A stretch of 64,000 nt of DNA, taken from assembly GCA_022316685.1 (NCBI GenBank), contig JAKJHU010000005.1, positions 10,518,707 through 10,582,706 on the forward strand. Reading direction: 5' to 3'. Below are positions 1 to 12,133 of this stretch, piece after piece; within the stretch, counting starts at the first letter, position 1; the number at the start of each line of letters is the position of its first letter. The notes beneath the pieces are model-generated. The model was not told the origin of the DNA. It did no database searches and was given only the letters and a program-made list of their open reading frames with translations. Position numbers and translations under genes: made by a program. Source of the stretch: Progne subis subis (lineage: Eukaryota; Chordata; Aves; Passeriformes; Hirundinidae).

Positions 1-3000
1 ACCTGACTCTACTGCTGCTCCAGGAGGTATGATCACAGGAATCTGAACAGTTTATATGGAAAAGCTGTAGGACTGGGGGGCTGATGGCAGTGTTTTTCAA
101 TAAATTTATATGAGCACCATCATCATGGAAAGAAATTAAACCACAAGACTTTAATGACAGAACTCCCTTTTAGCTTGGAATAAAACTTCTTTTCACCAAC
201 TGAATGGTGCTCTTACTGGCTCACCACACTAACAAAGAATTGCAGAAAAGGTGGTGAAATCCTTCCCATAAGCCCAGACTGAACTTTGGGACCAGGTACC
301 ATGTGCTGCATGCATGGCAGCCCTTAAAAGCAAGGCAAACAAATCACTTTAAACCAGTACAAGGATTTAATAATAACAACCTCTATTTTCTTTAGGCATC
401 ACTGCATTTTCTCCAAATGAAACACTACCAAAACCAATTTGCATTATTTCTTTACTGTAAAGTTTGAGAGATCCAAATCCTAATTTATTAACACACGAAG
501 GAGGTGGGGAAGGGAGGAAAACCCCGCAGAAGTAACAAGAGCTGCAAGCAAATAGCTGCAAATGTTACAAGTCTGCACACACTGGCTGTGCAGAAGTCCA
601 GGCACAGCAACTGCAAACCACACACCTTTACAGACAGCAGAAACTCTGCATCAGGCTAGAGGTCAGGAGAGCTGATTGTACAGCCCAAAAAGGCAAACCA
701 TACATGAAATGACCAAGTAGTTACCGTATAAGCAGTATGGGATCATCACACAGAAGCCTCACACACAAATAGGATTTTAAGCTGATTTTTAAAAATGCCA
801 AATTAATAGAGGCATTACAAACCAGAACTGTCTGCACATCTTTTTCAGGGATGTAGCTGCAGTAATTTTCTTATATCAATGTCTTAAAACCTCAGCCTTC
901 ATGCACTTATACCATGTTAAAGCTATTAAATCTGTACTGTACTAAAACAACTAACTAAGGAGCATCTTTCCATCAGCTCCAGGGGCTCCTTCAGTTCCAC
1001 AGATTACCTAGTATTCCCTGTCTACCTAAGGACACCAAGTATGGGATATCATCTTGAGATATATATAAAACAGTACATAAAATGTGGACACGCCTAAATT
1101 AACCATAAGAGTTCAAGTGGACACCAAATGTTTCATGGCAGAGCACATACCGAGGGGAAGTCCATGAGTTGGGTTGAGCACAGCTGACAACTGGAAGAGT
1201 ATCATGTTAGCAGTAAAGCATAACATACACTCGTTCTGTTCTGAACAGCTCACATCTGGGCATCCACGTAACAGCTACAGGCTGATGCAGGACACTTCTG
1301 ACTGGCTGTGCATGTTCTTGGTTCTTTTGACAAGATTCCTCAGTTCAAAGCTCTTGCAGACATTTCAAGATGCCTGATGTGAACATGAAAAGCAGTTCCC
1401 TCTCCACACTCCTTACAGCAAAGCCACCAGCTCCTCACCCAGCCAAGAGTGTTACAAGCACTGGCAATTAGCACGCTGGTTTACTCATAAGCCAGAGTAG
1501 ATGCTCTTGTGAGCTTTTGAAGAAACACATTCCAGACATTGGCTCATTCTTTATTCCAACTGCTCTCCAGGATGGTGCAACACCTAGTAGTCGGAATGGG
1601 TAGGTGTACACCTACCTACCAACAGGGATGCTGTACCCAGCCAAGAGTGGAGACACAGAGAGGGACACACCCCGTGCTTTCCCTTCATTCACACCTGTAC
1701 TCCTCAGGTCTCACTTAGGCCACCGACCGAATGTGCTGCTTTAGAGCTCAGTAAGGCAACGTGGACACTTTTATTAACAGCAAATGTATGAACTCAGCCA
1801 AATCTTAACTGCATTTCTCAGCAGAGCGAACGACAATTTACAGCATTCCTATCAGGTGATGCATGCTTCATTGCCCCTCACCACAGTCACAGAACTTCCT
1901 TGTGTAGATTTAGGTGTATCGTTGCACCTACCCCCAGCTGCCATACAAACCAGGTAAAATCACCCTCCCATAAGTTCATCGTTTAACACCTGCCTTTCAG
2001 AAAGAGATTATATAAAGTTTATGAATATATGTAAGTGCAAGTTGGTGACGCCGCATTGACAGCCTCTATCTTACATTTGAAAGGCCCAATAAAGAATGAA
2101 ATGTTGCAAACACATTTATGGGAAAATCAAAAAAGACTCCTCACTCTGGATGAACCTGTTCTAACGAGTAAAAAACTGTGCTTTGCTTTATCAAGCAGAG
2201 TGGAAGATGCTTTAATTGGCCCAAGCACAGCAGTCAAAAGCTCAAGACTAGCCATCCAAATGTCTGCAGGTCTTTCAGGCAGCTTTTACTACCTACACTC
2301 GGCTCTACCCTAACCCAGCGTGGTTTATAATTAACTTATGTCTGAAACTGACTGCAGAGGAAGAGAAAGCCCTGACACAAAGAGAAATATTATACTTAGA
2401 CATCTCAAACAGCAGTTGGTAAAACTAAACTGCTCTAGTGCAGCGTGTGACAGAGTTAACTTCGGAAACATGCACTCGTAACAACTGCAATCTTTCAGTA
2501 GCCATTCATACGTAAGATGTAGAGGTGGGTTACATCTCGCTTTTGCAGTAAAGTTTTGTGTCAAAAGGTTCAGCAAAATGTTTCTCAGGATATCCCTCAC
2601 CTTCAAATCACTTCTCATGACTGTACAACAGTCTTTAATGAAGACAATCATGAAAAACAGAGCGTGTTATATAATAGTTTTCACTTAGGACTAACATTAA
2701 AGATGGGAAAGCTGTGGCAAAACTGAGATTAAGGAGTAGGTAGGCACAGAACTGATATAAAAATCAGAAATAAATTGCTTTTATAAGCTGCTTTTACAGC
2801 AGCTTTTCTAAAATCCTAGCCTCAACATCTCTGCCTCCAACTGCTCCTCTCTATTTTAGGCTCACTCCCAAATAGAACCATCAAACCCACTTTGATTTGA
2901 ATGATTATATATGCTACCTACATTCACAATACTATCCCTACACCCTGCACTTGCTCATGGTTTAAAGACATTGCTTGCTTCGGTGTTCCTCAGAAGACCT

Positions 3001-3369
3001 TAAATTTCTTCTTGCAAATGTGTTCCACTAGCTAATGAGGCAGCACATGACTATACAAAAAGCAGCATAAAATTAACATTGTCAGTAGTATACAGAACTG
3101 CTACGTGACAACTGACAGATAAACACGGCTATGCTTTATCTTTGTAAGTGTGCACGGGGTGGGTTTGGTTTTGTTGGTTTTTTAGCTGTCTTTTGGTGTA
3201 TTCATGTAAGTCTGAATAATTAATCACGGCTATGGCTCTGTCCATGCCAAGAAACATCTGCGAAAACAAATCTTTTCTTTTTCCTTTGACAAGCAATCTG
3301 CGAGTGGAGATACCGGGGGTGGGGGGAGGTTTTATTCGCCGTATAAAAGCCAAACTCACAGCGTCCCTC
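1..3369 (-). other. TMEM181 intron (presumed)
   Basis: AT-rich DNA to the left of the alternative first exon. No exon matching TMEM181, no clear repeat family and no RNA gene was seen. Short open frames here look random. Confidence 0.5.
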
Positions 3370-3599
3370 TAAAGAAGAGGGCGGTCACCCCCGGGGTTCT
3401 GAGCGGCGAACCGCAACCTCAGAAACACTCATTTAACCCTCGGCGAGCTGATTTCCCTACGGGGACGGCGGGTATAAACTGAACTAGACTCAGACCGCCC
3501 AAAGAGACTGAGGAGCCTCCCCGCCTGGAGGGAGACCCTGACTCACGACCCGTCCGGACACAATCCCGTGCCACGTGCTCCAGGACCGACCCTGCCCGA

Positions 3600-3671
3600 G
3601 CGGGCGGGCTGGACCAGATGGCCAATGGCCGTGGTCCCTTCCACGCTCGCCCATCCTGTGATTCTGTGAAT
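3600..3671 (+). mobile_element. CR1 LINE 3' tail fragment
   Basis: The run GGGCTGGACCAGATGGCC, then GGTCCCTTCCACGC and finally CCTGTGATTCTGTGA matches the CR1 3' end, including its ATTCTGTG terminal repeat. It is embedded in the internal CpG island. Confidence 0.8.
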
Positions 3672-3800
3672 GACAACCCCGGGCTCCTCCCTCAGAGAAC
3701 GGAGTCCGTTCTCCCGGACCCGGACGCAGCCCCGAGCCAACCGGCGCCCCTCAGGCTCGCGCGCCCCCCGCGCCCGCCGCTGCTCCCCGCCCCCACTCAC

Positions 3801-3808
3801 GGCTCCAT
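3801..3808 (-). CDS. TMEM181: Probable alternative TMEM181 first coding exon (ATG GAG CC)
   Basis: Within a second CpG island the minus strand reads GCCGCCATGGAGCC followed at once by GTGAGTGG. That is a perfect Kozak start and a consensus donor after only eight coding bases. The residual phase (two bases) equals that of the long first exon at 11898-12028, so both can splice to the same next exon. If that exon starts with G, this form would read Met-Glu-Pro followed by the shared body. I recall a TMEM181 form starting MEPLAPMRLY, which fits. The next exon is outside the window, so the link is inferred. Confidence 0.6.
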
Positions 3809-4156
3809 GGCGGCGCCGCGCGCGCCGTGCCGGCACCTCCTCCGCGCGCCGCCGCCGCCGTGGCACAGCCGGCGCCGCGCGACGCCTTCCGCGTGCGTCA
3901 CCGCGCGGCCGCCACGCGGCCCCGCACACGTCACGGGCACCGCCTCGCCCCGGCCGCGGGGCAGCTGAGGAAGGCGGGCGGGGGGAGCTACGGCGAGCCC
4001 GAGGGGACACGGGCCCGCGCTCCGCCGGGGCGGCGGGAGGGAGAGCGGGACGGCCCCTCGGAGGGAATGCGATACGGCGCCAGCTTATCTTTGGTGAGCC
4101 GGCTTGCACCGCCAGCACACGGTCCGTGCTGGCCTGCCGAGCGCTGCGGGTTCAAA

Positions 4157-4945
4157 ATCACAGTAACACAGAATCAGGGAACCAGTTAGGTTGGAAAAGA
4201 CCCCCAAGATCATCGAGTCCAACCTATGACCTAACACCACCGTGTCAGCTACACCATGGCACGGAGTGCCACGTCAGTCTTTCCTTAAACACTTTAAATG
4301 TGATGACTTCACCACCTCCCTGGACAGCCCGTTCCAATGTCTAATCACCCTTTCTGTGAAGAAATTCCTTCTGATGTCCAACCTGAATCTTCTCTGGTGC
4401 AGCTTGAAGCCATTTCCTCGTCCTGTCGCTGGCTCCCCGGGAGTAGAGACCAACGCCCACCTTGGAGGCCAGTCTCCTTTCTGGTGCTTGTATGGAGCGA
4501 TCACTCCTGGGCCTCCTCCAGACCAAACATCCCCAGCTCCCTCAGCTCCTCCTTCATCGGACTTGTGCTCCAGACCCTTCCCCACCTCTGTTGCCCTTCT
4601 CTGGACCCGCTCCAGCCCCTCAATGTCCTTCCTGTACTGAGGGGGCCAGAACTGGGCACAGCATTCGAGGTGTGCCCTCACCAGTGCTGAGTAATGGGGG
4701 GATGATCCCTGCCCTGCTCCTGCTGGCCACACCATTGCTGATCCAGGCCAGGATGCCATTGCCTTCTTGGCCACCTGGGCACAGCTGCCTCATGTTCAAC
4801 TGCTGACCAGCACCCACAGGTCCTTTTCTGCCAGGCCACTTCCCAGCTACTCTTGTTTCAACCCATAGCACTCCATAGAGTTGTGGCCAAAGTGCAGGAC
4901 CCAGTGGCTGGTCTAGTTGAACCTTGTACTGTTGGTTGATATAAG
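4157..4945 (-). mobile_element. CR1 LINE, 3' end with decayed ORF2 (reverse transcriptase C-terminus)
   Basis: On plus the element starts with the complement of the CR1 tail (CACAGAATC, then GGTTGGAAAAGACC, GATCATCGAGTCCAACC). It runs back into ORF2-derived sequence, where the minus frame retains HYSALVRAHLECCAQFW, LERVQRRATEVGKGLEH and RFRLDIRRNFFTERVIRHWN. These are hallmarks of the C-terminal CR1 ORF2. The frame is disrupted and 5'-truncated, so this is not a working gene. It lies in the first intron of the long TMEM181 form, just beside the internal CpG island. Confidence 0.93.
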
Positions 4946-5466
4946 GCGTAGGAGGCCAAATGTGTCACTGTCTCTGGATAACAGCAGTATTTTCCACATT
5001 TCCAGTGTGCTTTATCAGCTTGTGCTATAGTAGTAGCAACCACAGGTAGCAGAGGGAAATTCAACTGTATAAACAGAAAATACTTAGGACAGAGGAGTGG
5101 TTCTGAATCCAGTCTAAACCGTTCCATATTAGACAAAAAGCTCCATGTGATGTATCCACGCCGAACACGCGTATGTTTAGTGCCACCTGGGTCATAAATG
5201 ATTCTGTTTACCAGCTTTTTCAGTGGAATTAAAATGCTGTCACTGCAGTTACCTGCATGAAGCTTTGTAGTATTCAGGGGATGGGATGTATCCTGTTTGC
5301 AGAGAATTCAGTCAGCTCATGAGCAACAGAAATTAAATCCTAGGAGTAAGCAACTACTTTAAACACACTACGTAATAAAAATCTCTAGTTCATACTTAAC
5401 AGTGTTTTGTTCTTGCACAGCGTTAAGATAAAGCTGGATTTCTGTTCTGAATTTCTATTAAACGTC

Positions 5467-5718
5467 CTAAGACTGGGCAACAAAGATTGTCAACCTGGGT
5501 AGTGATGGTAAGAGTAGGAAAGTATAGGAGTTAGCCAAACTATGTTTTGTACTTACTTTTGACAGCTCTAACACCTGCTCACAGAAAGTCAACACTGCAG
5601 TTACTAAAACAGGTGAGAATACCTGATAGTCTTGAATGAAATTCAGAGTAATGTCATATACATATGGCAGAGCCACTTTGGGATGACCCCAGAAATGCTT
5701 AGATAGATCAGTCAACAA
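5467..5718 (-). other. Exon-like open frame in TMEM181 intron
   Basis: The minus frame encodes LTDLSKHFWGHPKVALPYVY then DITLNFIQDYQ. It meets a possible donor (CAG GTATTC) and, further on after ELSK, a consensus-like donor GTAAGT. The amino-acid composition looks protein-like, but I recognise no family and no good acceptor is obvious. It is either a pseudogene fragment, a cryptic exon, or chance. Confidence 0.2.
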
Positions 5719-6489
5719 ATAATTTAAAAATTATCTCTTCAACAGTTAAATAATTTCATTAAAAGCTTACTTAGATGATAAAATGGTCTTATTGCATTTC
5801 CTTTTAAAAAGTACTTAGGATTAATAATTTCATTCATTTTATTCCATTATTCTGGGAGCAGTTATGTCATTGCTTGTGACCTGTGGGACCCAGTATGACT
5901 CTTGTGTAAACCACTGAACCTAAAAACATACTGGGAGTTAATTTAGTCATTGATACCGGTATTTATCCCATCTGTGATTTACAACACTGATGATCACTTA
6001 GTAATCTCATAAAAATAGCTGCCTTGAGAAATACATAGTACCAATTGATGAAGAAAAGGTGTTCATGCATTTTAAATCAACAAGGGTTTCAACTGTAGAC
6101 AAGAATTAACTGTGGGGGAAAAAAATAAAGCTTTGAGTAATCAGGACAACTTAACAAAGTGTATCTGCTCAGAACAAGTTATCACTGCCAAACCACAATT
6201 GGTCATTACATCACGGATGACTATGATATGCATTGTGTTGCTTTCAGCACACTTCAGGCTTCTCCAGCAAATTCTCCCTGGCCAGAAAATGATGGAATGG
6301 TGTTTACAGCATCTGTGACCATTCCCAGTGTTCTGGGAAGCAAGGTTGTAGGGTTATGGCTGTCTGCAGTTACACTTCCATTTATGTGCACACAGCTGAG
6401 CTGTTCCAAGGACTGCTCCAATCCCTCTGGCACTCAGGTATCTCACTAACATGAATTTATTATCTTCAAACCAAAATATGTTTTTCTCA

Positions 6490-6595
6490 TTGAGTAAGTA
6501 GGAAACTTGAAGCACAGAGAGACTGACCCTTGCCAAAAGTCACTTGGAGAACAGTGTGGGTAGCAGAGCTTGAACTCCAGCTCACTTCAGTTAGC
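6490..6595 (-). mobile_element. MIR SINE relic
   Basis: The plus strand reads GAAACTTGAAGCACAGAGAG, then GACCCTTGCCAAAAGTCACT and GCAGAGCTTGAACTCCAG. This is the complement of the MIR core (CAAGTnACTTnnnCTCTGTGCCTCAGTTTCC and its flanks). Confidence 0.6.
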
Positions 6596-9500
6596 CATGG
6601 GACCACATTTCTCTTTGCCATCCACCAACTTTCAAAGGGTCGTGAATATGCTGTAAACATGTACATTGCATGGTATTTTTGTGTGAATTTTGGCACTGAG
6701 TTTACAAACTAAACACTTGGAGGGAAGACACTGAAATTCCGCTTTCTCCACAGGGTCAGTCAGTCTCACTCTGCTTCTTCCACTCAGTGCCTTGTCTAAC
6801 CTGCTCTGGGATGAAATAGTGCAAGAAGCTGCTGTCTGCCTCATCTGTTGTAGGAGCTGGACAGTGTGTGATGAATGAGGCTTGCAAGAGAAGGCAGGCT
6901 TAGCTATGAATAAGAGGCTGAATGCTTGCTCAGCTGGGATTCTACTTTTACTGACCACCTTGCACTAAAGCTGTACTTTCATGGCCAGTTTACACTTTCA
7001 TGGCTTACACCTACGGCTTCAGTGACAACAGGTGAAATCCAGCTTTTCTCTAGCTCCAGCTCTTTGAACTTTGCCAGCACTCATGTTAGTGCAGTAGTAG
7101 ACTGGAGAATTGAATAATGGAAGTCATCAGAGATAAAGATCACTCCAGAATCAGTTGCTCAGTCACTGTGCAGATAAAGGATTAATTGTGGGCAGATGAG
7201 GAAGAGAGTGGAAATGTGTGACCAGGGAAATGAGAGCTAGGATGGCTTCTTCCATCCACAGAGCCAGCTTATGGCAGCTTAAAGCAATCATGAGGCTACA
7301 ACGTTAGTCTCATCTGCTTCAAGCCTTCTGGCTGTAGCTATATACTTCACACTGGGGCCATTCAGGTTCTTCCAATTGCCAGGACCCTGAAAGAACGAGA
7401 GAAGGGTACCAGCTGTGGCTCAGAGCAGCCAATGAAGATCCTGCCTGCGTCAAGGCTGAAGGGAGCATGAACCTTCCAGGAATTTAACTGCGGATGTCCA
7501 ACAAGGTCTTGTTGACCCCACAGCTTCTCACAAACTGGTACTTAGAGCCCTGGTAGAAGATTTTCAGGTGCGCAGAAATGTGTATTTTATCACAACAGCC
7601 TTCTCTGGCAACTTCAAGTTTCTTCTCTGAAGCACACAGGTAGTAGTTCTCTAAGGAAAAATGAATAGCTTCTGTATTGCTGCGTCAAACGATGTGGTAT
7701 TCTCTGGTCTTTTTGTCAAAGGAGCAGAATCACAGTCAGTGAAATTTTCCCACATGGTTTGAAGATTGTCTAGTGTAACATCAAGCATTAATTAAAGCTG
7801 CAAGTTAAAAAAAATACTTTTCGTGATGTCCTATATATAGTCTTTTCTTTTTGATGTACAAAATGTCATATTATTACACGATAGGAGTTTAAAATGTATC
7901 CCTTGTTTAAAGCAGGGCAGATTGTAGGTCATTTATCTCAGTCTCTGGGTATTATTACTAAATTCAGCATCAACACTGTGCTTTCCTGTATAAGCTGATT
8001 GGCCAGTGGGACATGTTCATTAACCTAGAAATGGATTTTTCAGGAATGTTACAGTTATGCAAGTCCAATGTCAGACCACAATTTGGCCACCCTCCTGCTC
8101 TCTCCTGTCTATCAGATAGGCACTTCAATCCCTATCAAAATGTTTCCAGCAAGCTGAACTTTTCAACATCAGCTAGGTGATAAGAGTTATGAAATTCCCA
8201 CTAAAAAATATCTGCCAGCTGATTGAGAAGCCTGGTGTCTTCTGGTGAGCTTTGGTATCTCAATGCCAGCATGTCAAAGAGATAAAAATATGTTTTAGTA
8301 ACATTGGTACTAAGCTCTTTTCATACCAATAGCCTACTCAAAATGGCTTAGAGAAGCAGGGGAGTTGTCATGTGCCCGCTCTCTGCCAGCTCTCCCTGCC
8401 CTGCCATCCTGGCCTGGAGGCATGCTAAAGGAGGAAGGAACATATTGCAGGGGGTGGGGGAGACACCAGGCAAATGAACAAACTGTTCATTCAAGGGGCT
8501 TGTCTGGAGCAATTTTTTCAGAGGAATAAATTAGTGCAGTCCAGAAGTTGATGCAATAAATCTGACTTGCTTTATGGCAGTCCCCACGACTGGGGACGAG
8601 GGTAACAGCTTTCTCCTCTGACTTCTCTGAGCTTATCTACTGCACCAAGCACCACGTGGTGTACCACAGACTAATCTTCAGGGCACTGAGTCCAGTGTCT
8701 GGGTTACCAATGAGGTTATTGAGTATCACACCTACTGGTCTGTAAATACACAGTCTCTTTGGCAAGCTCACCATGCAGCACCATGTCTGCCTAAGGGAAC
8801 CCCTAACCTAGACAGATGGGGTTCATCAGTGTGCTGAGCCCTGATCTCTCAGTCTCTCCCAGATGACTGAGTGATGTGGGCTCTTGCTCATGGGGAAATA
8901 GACAAGGTACAGACTTTTCTGGGATATTGGGAAGAACAAACTCACTAATGTGAACACCTCTCCATTTCCATAGTATAAATGAGTGCCCTGGGACTCTGCA
9001 GAGGGAGGATGACATAAGCTGGGATGGCCAAGGAGTTTGCCAGCCTTAGTTGTGCCCTGTGTCCAGAAAACAGGCTGCTCACAGAAAGCTGCTGCACCAT
9101 AGGTTCAAGATCACTGTGCACTAAAGGAAAACATCATCAAAAACGGTCACTAAACTGGGATGGCCTCAGAAGTGAATCAGACATTACTCAGTCATCTATG
9201 ACACGAGAGGATAGTTAATTGGGATAAGAGCTCTGTCAGCCATCTCTGAGCTAGGTCATCCACTTGTACTGAGTCCCCTGCCACTAAAAATAAGCACATA
9301 CAGCACAGCTTACAGCAAGCACTCCTGAGTCAAGGGTCACAAAGGGGATTGACTGCTTGGTGTTTTTCCATTTCTGTATCAGCTCTGCTCCAAAGCTTTC
9401 CAGTTTTGTGTTTTCTGGTAGGCACTCAGAGAAGGGTGAAAGTGAAAACTTGCTTTTATATGGTTTTTCCATATTTTTAAATTTTTTTGTCTAATATAAG

Positions 9501-10589
9501 ATATTATTTGCTTTTAGTAACCTGATTGTTTTAGAGAAACTTCTTGGTTTGAAGTAAAGACAAGCTACACAGCATATCCTTGGTAAAATTTCCCAAATTC
9601 TTTCTGCTGTCAGAGCAGTAAGTCTCTACATTACGTCCCAGAGTGTGCTCATTTATAACCTGACCAAATGTCCTGAGTAAAACAAAGAGGGACAAGAGGA
9701 TCAAGAATCGAATTCTCCTTCCCGTGAGAGTTGCCTGTAAGAAGAATTCATGGTAGTATCAAGAAACCCTCCTCCACACCAGGAATCTAAAAAGCAAGGT
9801 GCCATTTCTACATCCATCCATAGTGCTGAAGGGAAACACTCACCAGAACAGCAGGTATGCAGTGGCAGACACCAGGTCACTTAGGTTAAGATCTTGGGAA
9901 TGCACAGAAGTACTAGCATGACTGAATAAATAATATTTACTGACTTGTAAGTCAGGAAATATTATTTCCATGCTAAGAGTCCAGTATTACTCTGTTTCAT
10001 TCTACGTGACCAGCAGCTGATACCTCTTGGGGGTATTGCCACTTAAGAAAGGGCAATCCAGCACAAACACTGCAAGCTCATTTGATTCACAGAGGTAGCA
10101 TCTTTTCTTTTCAATGCAGAAATGCATACACTCTTGAGGTCATAAAAATGAATTAATAACAGTCTGTCTTGGAGAGCTCAAGATTCTTCTGGAAGTAAAG
10201 CTGAACAGATGCCTCTCCCAGGACCTCTTATTTGTTAATTCAACAGGTTAATGTCTCCCCTGTTTCTCCATTCTAGTGCCAATATTCCTCATTGCGCTGC
10301 CAGATGCACACAGTTTACATTTCCATCACTCCTTATCACCTCCCATGGCTTTTCACACCACGCTTAAGTGCAAGGAGTCAGTGTTTTGCCAGGAAAGACC
10401 ATGGTTATATTAGATTCTGCCAAGCTGTCAGGCAGTGTTTCCAAGCGTTGTGACTCTGTAGTCTTTGATGTTGTGAATAATGAGACAAATTCAATCTAAT
10501 GGACCACCTGCCCCTTCACTGTGAAAAGCCACATACTGAAGTCAAATGACTTAAGAGAACAGCTGAGGTACTGTGCAGAAGCAGACTGC

Positions 10590-11100
10590 CCAGATGCACA
10601 GTAAAGTAGAGCTGGAAGAGACCTTACAAGGTACCTCATCTTTCCTTCTGTCTTAGGAGAGCATCTGCCAGATCTAAGACTTTTCTTGCATGTGTTTGTC
10701 AAAAGTTTTTAAAAATCTCCAATGATGGAGAGGCTAGAGTCTCTGGATGATCCTTTCTTGTAGTGTTTTGCCATCCTTCCCACTCAAATTTTTTCTTGAT
10801 GTCTAACAAGACCTTGTATTGCTTCAGTTAATATTACTCTGTAACATTTTGTCCAAGATGAACATGAAATTCCTCTTTATGGAAATTCCTATTCCTCCAA
10901 CTTCAATGTTTGTTCTTTTGGGGGAGTAATCTCAAATTTTCCTCAAAGCTATGTTTCTGAGACTTTTGTTTGTCCAGATCCCTCTTATCCTCTCTTCCAC
11001 TGGCAGGCCCTTGAAGTGTGCTGTTCAGAATTGGACATAGCTTGCACTAAGGTCTGGAGTGTTGACTAAAGTAGGTGGTGTAACGCTTACATCTTATGCT
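10590..11100 (-). mobile_element. Ancient CR1-like LINE fragment
   Basis: The plus strand resembles the complement of a CR1 3' region: AGAGCTGGAAGAGACCTTAC, then AAAAATCTCCAATGATGGAG, TTTCTTGATGTCTAAC and later TGTGCTGTTCAGAATTGGAC. It is much diverged, with no intact frame. It lies in the TMEM181 intron. Confidence 0.6.
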
Positions 11101-11897
11101 TCTGCTGCACATTTACCTTCTTTGTGTGTATAAGACAATGTCATTGTTGAAAGAGATTATTTTATAAAAGATTACAATTTCTATACCATCTTTAGACAAA
11201 AATGGCATATAAATAACTCTTTGTTCCCCAACTTGTATTTGTGTGACTGAACAGCATCCATTCTCTGCATAGTTTCTGGCAGCTGTTTCTCCTGATGTTC
11301 ATTTTACTTTTTCGGAACCTTCCTCCACTTCAAAAATTCTTTTCATTTATAACCCAGGTGTCCAACACCCTTGGAGCCCTTCCTAGCCTTGTGTAATCTC
11401 AAAACCTCCATGCTCTCCAGCCATCACTGGTCAGTTGAGGAAACGACAAACAGGGCGAGGCTCAGAAGAACTGAGTGTAGCCCACGCAGTGTATCTGTCC
11501 CTCCTGATCTCAACCTTTGCCAACTACTCTCGTTTTCCTAATCTATTATCCTATTCCAGGATTCTTTCGTGGCTGCCCCTAGAACACAACCCCCTCGCTT
11601 GCTACGACGGTGGAAAACTCGTAGCACGGAGGGTCGCGGATGGAAATTGCCTGTGTAAAGGTGCTAACAGGTGCGGGCAGGAAGAGAGGCGTGGGGCTGT
11701 CTGATCGGGAGGCGCTGCCAGAGCACTTCCCCAGGGAGGAGCAGCGGCCCCTCCGCCGCCGGGCTGCGGGACCCGGGGCTCGCCTGGAGCAGCCCCGGGG
11801 CCGGGCGGCCGCTCCCGGGCGCTCAGCCGGGGGCTCCTCGTGTGATGCCGGCCCCCAGCCCCGCTCGCCCCCCGCTCGCCCCCGCGCCCGGCGGTAC

Positions 11898-12028
11898 CGG
11901 TAGTAGCGATCATCCTTGTAGGGCGTGAGGTCCTCCTGGATCTCCCGGTACGTCTCCCGCACCCGCCGGCAGAAGCGCTTGACCTCGCCGCACAGCGGGC
12001 TCCCCAGGGCGGCGAAATCCGCCTCCAT
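11898..12028 (-). CDS. TMEM181: TMEM181 first coding exon (long N-terminus)
   Basis: The ATG at 12026-12028 sits in a good Kozak context (GGCGGCATGG) inside a CpG island. It opens a frame reading MEADFAALGSPLCGEVKRF, then RRVRETYREIQEDLTP and YKDDRYYR. I recognise this as the N-terminus of TMEM181, a multipass membrane protein (also called GPR178), whose mammalian form contains a similar LCSELKHLCRRLREAYREL and DLTPFKDDRYYR. The exon is 43 codons plus two bases and ends CG before GTACCG, a weak donor lacking G at +5. The transmembrane part is encoded further left, outside the window. The position matches the human order TULP4-TMEM181, both in the same direction. Confidence 0.85.
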
Positions 12029-12133
12029 GCCGCCCGCGCCGCCGCCTCAGGCCCCGCGCTCCGCCATGGAGCCCCGCCGGAGCCCGCCCGGCGCTGCGCG
12101 GCCGCGGGGCGGGGGCGGCGCAGGAGCCGCAGC

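Larger units (their letters stand above)
3370..4150. promoter_or_regulatory. CpG island, probable internal promoter of TMEM181
   Basis: A GC- and CpG-dense block stands in otherwise AT-rich DNA and contains the minus-strand ATG/donor pair at 3801-3808. A CR1 3' tail (about 3600-3671) is embedded in it, and a longer CR1 in the opposite orientation abuts its right side. Confidence 0.7.
4946..11689 (-). other. TMEM181 first intron (long form)
   Basis: Non-coding DNA between the two candidate first exons. Recognisable contents are the exon-like frame at 5467-5718, a MIR relic near 6490-6595 and an old CR1 piece near 10590-11100. Nothing else was identified. Confidence 0.6.

Noticed and set aside
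3543..4344. Several 110-220-codon Arg/Pro-rich frames on both strands of the left CpG island
   Set aside because: Stop-poor GC-rich DNA gives such frames by chance. They overlap each other and run through CR1 sequence.
4274..4774. 166-codon frame with polymerase-like motifs
   Set aside because: It is the decayed C-terminus of CR1 ORF2 in a truncated LINE, not a host gene.
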